From: Paraglaciecola mesophila
GTDB taxonomy: Bacteria; Pseudomonadota; Gammaproteobacteria; Enterobacterales; Alteromonadaceae
Length of the DNA stretch: 64,000 nucleotides
Assembly (NCBI RefSeq): GCF_009906955.1
Contig: NZ_CP047656.1
Coordinates: 3,533,001 to 3,597,000 of the forward strand
Direction of reading: 5' to 3'
The first letter of the stretch is position 1, and every line of letters starts with the position of its first letter. The position numbers were made by a program, and so were the translations under genes. The notes beneath the pieces were generated by a model. That model was not told the DNA's origin. It searched no databases and saw only the letters and a list, made by a program, of their open reading frames with translations. This document shows positions 63,102-64,000 of this stretch, piece by piece.

Positions 63102-63902
63102 ATGATCTATTGTCTGTTTTTAATCTATGAGCCTGTTAATCTTGATAAATCTTTATTGCGTCTGAACCGACTTCTGACGCTGGGCGGGCGAAAAGCGCAA
63201 ATCATTGTGATTAATAATGGGCCTCAACGTCAGCAAGTGAGTCGAGAGAATGTTGAAGTCATTCAAGGGGACAACCGCTGTTTCGAGTTTTCAGGTTGGG
63301 AAGCCGGTAAGCAATATATAGAGAAACATTATTGTTTGAAATCGGACGATACATTTTGTTTCGTGAACGATACCTTTGATAAGAACCACTATTTTTCGTG
63401 GTTAACTGTGTTGCTTTACCATAGAAAATTGAAACAAGCGATTAAGCAATATCAAGGCTTTATATTGGGACGAGTAGATACGCGCAATATCGCGTATAAG
63501 GTCGATCATTTAGCGTTCACCGACTGGGTTTCATCTTACTTTTTTATTGTGGATTACACTGCATATCAAGCATTGGTTTTCACGAATCCTCGACTGACTG
63601 ATGCGGTTACAGAAGTGACAGATGAATCCATTAATTTTGATAGTTCTGTGGTCGATAGCGCGATGCAGGAACATATCAATGGCTGGCTTAGACCCGAAGG
63701 AAAAGGCTGGTATCGTGCTCATACGAGTAACAATGACGTGATTAAAAATAAAAGTATCGCTATTTTGCATGAGAAATATCTAAGTGCGATGTTAATAGCG
63801 AAAGACATCGCCCTTGTTCATGTGTACCGCGGGCGTTTTGGCAGAATAGTTCGTAAGTTTGACAAACGAATACAGGATTACCGCGTAGCTAAGCAAAGCT
63901 AA
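63102..63902 (+). CDS. Glycosyltransferase-like protein
   Basis: 266 residues starting MIYCLFLIYEPVNLDKSLLR. The N-terminal half has the feel of a GT-A nucleotide-sugar fold: IIVINNGP, EVIQGDNRCFEFSGWEAG, then DDTFCFVNDTFDKNHYF in the place of the DxD-type region, and VDYTAYQAL. A family assignment is not certain; the strand order and the FSGWEAG motif are also seen in rhamnan/O-antigen-type glycosyltransferases. There is no signal peptide or membrane helix. No polysaccharide cluster is adjacent within the window. Confidence 0.55.
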   Translation: MIYCLFLIYEPVNLDKSLLRLNRLLTLGGRKAQIIVINNGPQRQQVSRENVEVIQGDNRCFEFSGWEAGKQYIEKHYCLKSDDTFCFVNDTFDKNHYFSWLTVLLYHRKLKQAIKQYQGFILGRVDTRNIAYKVDHLAFTDWVSSYFFIVDYTAYQALVFTNPRLTDAVTEVTDESINFDSSVVDSAMQEHINGWLRPEGKGWYRAHTSNNDVIKNKSIAILHEKYLSAMLIAKDIALVHVYRGRFGRIVRKFDKRIQDYRVAKQS

Positions 63903-64000
63903 GTGCACTTTTGCAGCTCGAGCCGGTTATATCTGACTTTCCTTTACTTAGCTTTCCACCTGATCGGCTAGCATTCTGCAGATACCTAGCTAACCCATTG

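Overview
The window reads as chromosome of a marine gammaproteobacterium of the Alteromonadales, most like Paraglaciecola/Glaciecola/Alteromonas. The reasons are the three large TonB-dependent receptors, a sux-type sucrose locus with amylosucrase, the AmpG, RapA, RluA and PhoH-like core genes, moderate GC, and small intergenic hairpin repeats ending in ATACCA/TGGTAT. I see no rRNA, tRNA, CRISPR array, prophage or complete IS element. Genus is an inference from gene content; no database was searched.

Layout. 1-14.6 kb is mostly housekeeping: a cut-off DMT-family permease, thyA, a REC-CheC protein paired with a diguanylate cyclase, ampG, two hypothetical genes (one DUF3530-like), rluA-rapA, a PIN-PhoH ATPase, a membrane protein, a secreted transglutaminase-like protein and a small CPXCG protein. 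14.6-28.4 kb holds a glutathione transferase and then a sucrose/fructan locus: GH32 lipoprotein, sugar-porter MFS, LacI regulator, GH13 amylosucrase, second MFS, TonB-dependent receptor and, beyond a MITE-like repeat, a flavin-dependent halogenase-like protein. Three near-identical 14-bp CG-centred dyads (CTTAAACGATTAAG type) lie in front of the three transcription units and probably are the LacI operators. 28.4-38.5 kb: DUF3010, a divergent Nramp-family transporter, a 5-oxoprolinase/hydantoinase A-B fusion overlapping a MarR-like regulator, then an enoyl-CoA isomerase-like protein, an AMP-forming acyl-CoA ligase and a monoglyceride-lipase-like hydrolase. 38.8-43.0 kb holds the two most unusual proteins: a Tat-exported D-amino-acid-oxidase-like enzyme whose domain order is circularly permuted, and a Wzz/GumC-like chain-length protein with a C-terminal domain that resembles a degenerate tyrosine-recombinase core. 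43.0-47.8 kb is an iron-uptake operon (siderophore receptor, DUF3649, PepSY, DUF3325) with a Fur-box-like site and a good terminator. 47.9-53.7 kb is a tripartite RND efflux operon. 54.2-63.9 kb holds a metallophosphoesterase lipoprotein, a secreted protein of 24 exact 42-residue TPR repeats, a third TonB-dependent receptor and a glycosyltransferase-like protein.

How the genes work together. The sucrose locus can be read as outer-membrane import (TonB receptor), surface or periplasmic hydrolysis of fructosides (GH32 lipoprotein), inner-membrane import (two MFS carriers), cytoplasmic cleavage of sucrose by amylosucrase, and control by a LacI repressor; the plan resembles the Xanthomonas sux locus. 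The iron operon and the efflux operon are self-contained.

The items I would look at first are the permuted oxidase, the Wzz-recombinase-like fusion, the LacI gene with no canonical start codon before its helix-turn-helix, and the repeat family with ATACCA ends.
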